A stretch of 18,416 bases of DNA from Pelagophyceae sp. CCMP2097 (lineage: Eukaryota > Sar > Pelagophyceae): NCBI GenBank assembly GCA_026770575.1, contig MU657360.1, positions 72,297 to 90,712 on the forward strand, read 5' to 3'. Shown here one piece after another: positions 17,220 to 18,416 of the stretch. The notes beneath the pieces are model-generated. The model worked only from the letters and a program-made list of their open reading frames with translations, was not told the DNA's origin and made no database searches. A program made the position numbers and the translations under genes. The first letter of the stretch is position 1; each line of letters begins with the position of its first letter.

Positions 17220-18093
17220 ATGTGCTCCGACTCACTCGACCGCCGCTGCGGCACGGCGCCCGACTCTCTGTTCGAGTTTTTGCTGCCCGAGGTGCTGGAG
17301 AACATGCTTGGCGTGCGCGCGATCGACTTTGACGAACGGCGGCCTCTGTACCTCTCGCGGCTGTATAACCCGGCGTCCTTCTACGCCGCAGAGGGCCATC
17401 GGCCGACGCCGGATTCCGCGCGGCCGGATTTCAATTTTGCCGCCATGCATCACGCCCGACACGCCTAGGCTCGAGCTCTTCTACGAGGTACGGCACTCCG
17501 TCGGCCCGCCCTCTAAGCGCGCACGCCGACGCCCGCGGCCGTCGGGCCCCGCCAGCGCGCCCGCGGCGCCCTCCGACGGCGCGCGCCGCAGGGGACCTTC
17601 GACCACAACAACGGCGCCGGCGCGTCCGCGGCTCGTACGCAGCGGCGTCTTTGGGGGCGTCGTGGCCCCTTTCGCCGGCATCCGCACGGTCGGGGACGTC
17701 GGCGCTGCATTCGCGGTTTCCGCCGCGGCGCCGCGGGCATCGGGGCCGCCGAGGCTTTGCGGCATCGCGTCGGCGGAAAATCGAAGACGCCGCGTTGGTA
17801 GGTTTGCAAGTGCGCAACCTCTTTGAGCACGCCCGCGACTGTCACGCTACGACTTGTGCGTCTCCGGCGCCTCGCCCCTTTTGCGGGCCCGCGTCGACGG
17901 CGCCCTAGGCGCGTTCGCCGGCTGCTGCGTGGCGCGGCCGCTGATGCTGCACTACAAGCAGTGCCGGACGCCCGTGTGCGGGATTTGCGACACGTTGCGG
18001 TCGAAAATCTGCCGCTTCCGCAGCGCCGAGCAGCAGCGCGCGCGCAGCGCCGCGCAGCGCCTCGTCGCCGCCGGCCCGGCGACGGCGAGGTAA
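17220..18093 (+). CDS. Minimal TAZ-type zinc-finger protein (five exons)
   Basis: Exons 17220-17347, 17469-17487, 17592-17634, 17802-17855 and 17909-18093 give 142 residues. TAZ domains, known from CBP/p300 and plant BT proteins, bind transcription-factor activation domains. Seen after splicing: RLQVRNLFEHARDC, then the series H-x3-C-x4-C-x4-C-x8-H-x3-C-x4-C-x2-C (HARDC, HATTC, AFAGC, LMLHYKQC, RTPVCGIC), which matches the first two zinc clusters and the start of the third. One zinc-ligand Cys is created exactly at the exon 4/5 splice (T+GC), supporting the model. The third cluster lacks the usual H-x3-C pair; the tail is basic (RSKICRFRSAEQQRARSAAQR). The N-terminus is acidic (SLFEFLLPEVLENMLG). 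Exon 1 to 2 is the weakest junction; an alternative (donor 17313, acceptor ending 17394) is also in phase. Confidence 0.72.
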
Positions 18094-18131
18094 ACGAGCG
18101 CAAGCCGGGGCGCCAGCAGAGGAGCGACCGC

Positions 18132-18150
18132 CGCGCGCAAAAAGCGCGCG
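18132..18150 (+). terminator. GC hairpin 3' of the TAZ gene
   Basis: A seven-bp perfect stem with an A5 loop. In eukaryotes this is not a classical terminator; it could be a 3'-end processing or replication-sensitive element, or chance in GC-rich DNA. The AATTCGAATAATTCC stretch that follows is AT-rich and could hold the cleavage signal. Confidence 0.3.
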
Positions 18151-18307
18151 TCCCCTAATTCGAATAATTCCTATACATTTCAAGGGGGTGGCGAAAAAAC
18201 AGTGGGCCGCAACATGACACTAACTAACCTAGATTTGCGGCTCCCGACCCAGGTTTCTGTGTGGTGTAAAATTTGAATTTTTTACGATGGACCCGTCTCG
18301 GTGGTAA

Positions 18308-18416
18308 GCGCCGTCTGGCGGCCCAGGCGCCGGCCGCCGCCACCTCGACGGTTGGTTCAGCGCCGGCTGGCGGCCCACTGGCAGGCGCCGGCCGCTGCCA
18401 CCTGGCTCGGTCGGTT
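18308..18416. repeat. GC-rich tandem repeat, two copies, cut by the window edge
   Basis: Both copies begin GCGCCG.CTGGCGGCCCA, continue GGCGCCGGCCGC.GCCACCT and end CGG..GGTT. The second copy has a CTGGCA insertion. Further copies may follow beyond the window. Confidence 0.7.

Larger units (their letters stand above)
18094..18416. other. Right-edge intergenic region: hairpins and 52-bp tandem repeat
   Basis: No gene is visible. A perfect GC hairpin (CGCGCGC, five A, GCGCGCG) lies at 18132-18150, about 40 bp after the TAZ gene stop, and may mark its 3' end. An AT-rich inverted repeat GTAAAATTTGAATTTTTTAC is near 18266-18285. From 18308 two diverged copies of a GC-rich unit of about 52-57 bp (18308-18359 and 18360-18416) run to the window edge. 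Confidence 0.6.

Overview
The window is eukaryotic nuclear DNA from a compact, GC-rich genome dense in short spliceosomal introns. I infer a photosynthetic heterokont microalga, most likely a pelagophyte-type stramenopile. The grounds are intron style (43-200 nt, donors GTGCG/GTACG far more often than GTRAGT, acceptors mostly TAG or CAG), frequent divergent gene pairs with short shared promoters, and a plastid-type bipartite leader on one protein. The species call is inference. All gene models were built by eye by joining frames at GT..AG sites with matching phase; no transcript data were available.

Layout. 1-91 is the end of an exon of a plus-strand gene running in from the left. 352-722 is a short transposon with terminal inverted repeats flanked by TA (MITE-like). 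723-1606 holds nothing I can assign. 1607-4804 (minus) is a six-exon gene for a KNL1/Spc7 kinetochore scaffold: N-terminal PP1-docking-like motifs, three MELT-like repeats, a coiled coil and a tandem RWD C-terminus. 4909-5458 (minus) is a small basic and acidic protein with RRET motifs. A 395-bp divergent promoter separates it from 5854-8733 (plus), a ten-exon gene for a coiled coil + basic repeat + Tudor-like + four-CxxC protein that carries a 39-bp minisatellite, probably inside its last intron. 9086-10093 (plus) is a dual-specificity phosphatase with a C-terminal membrane anchor. 10144-11234 (minus) is a fumarylacetoacetase-fold 2-keto-4-pentenoate-hydratase-like enzyme. 11640-13029 (plus) is a four-pass membrane protein with a Cys-rich loop. 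13231-14751 (minus) is an indole-3-glycerol-phosphate-synthase-like barrel with a plastid-type leader and apparently lost catalytic residues. 14866-15419 (plus) is a single-pass membrane protein sharing a 114-bp promoter with it. 15788-16618 (minus) is a charged helical-repeat protein. An AT-rich island (about 16790-17219) leads to 17220-18093 (plus), a five-exon 142-residue TAZ-type zinc-finger protein. The right edge carries hairpins and a 52-bp tandem repeat.

The genes do not form a pathway; this is ordinary eukaryotic gene neighbourhood. The points of most interest are the divergent KNL1 with Glu at the phospho-acceptor position of two MELT-like repeats, its unidentified RRET-motif neighbour, the Tudor-like/four-CxxC protein, the catalytically degenerate plastid-targeted TrpC-like protein, the minimal TAZ protein, and the skewed 5' splice-site consensus.
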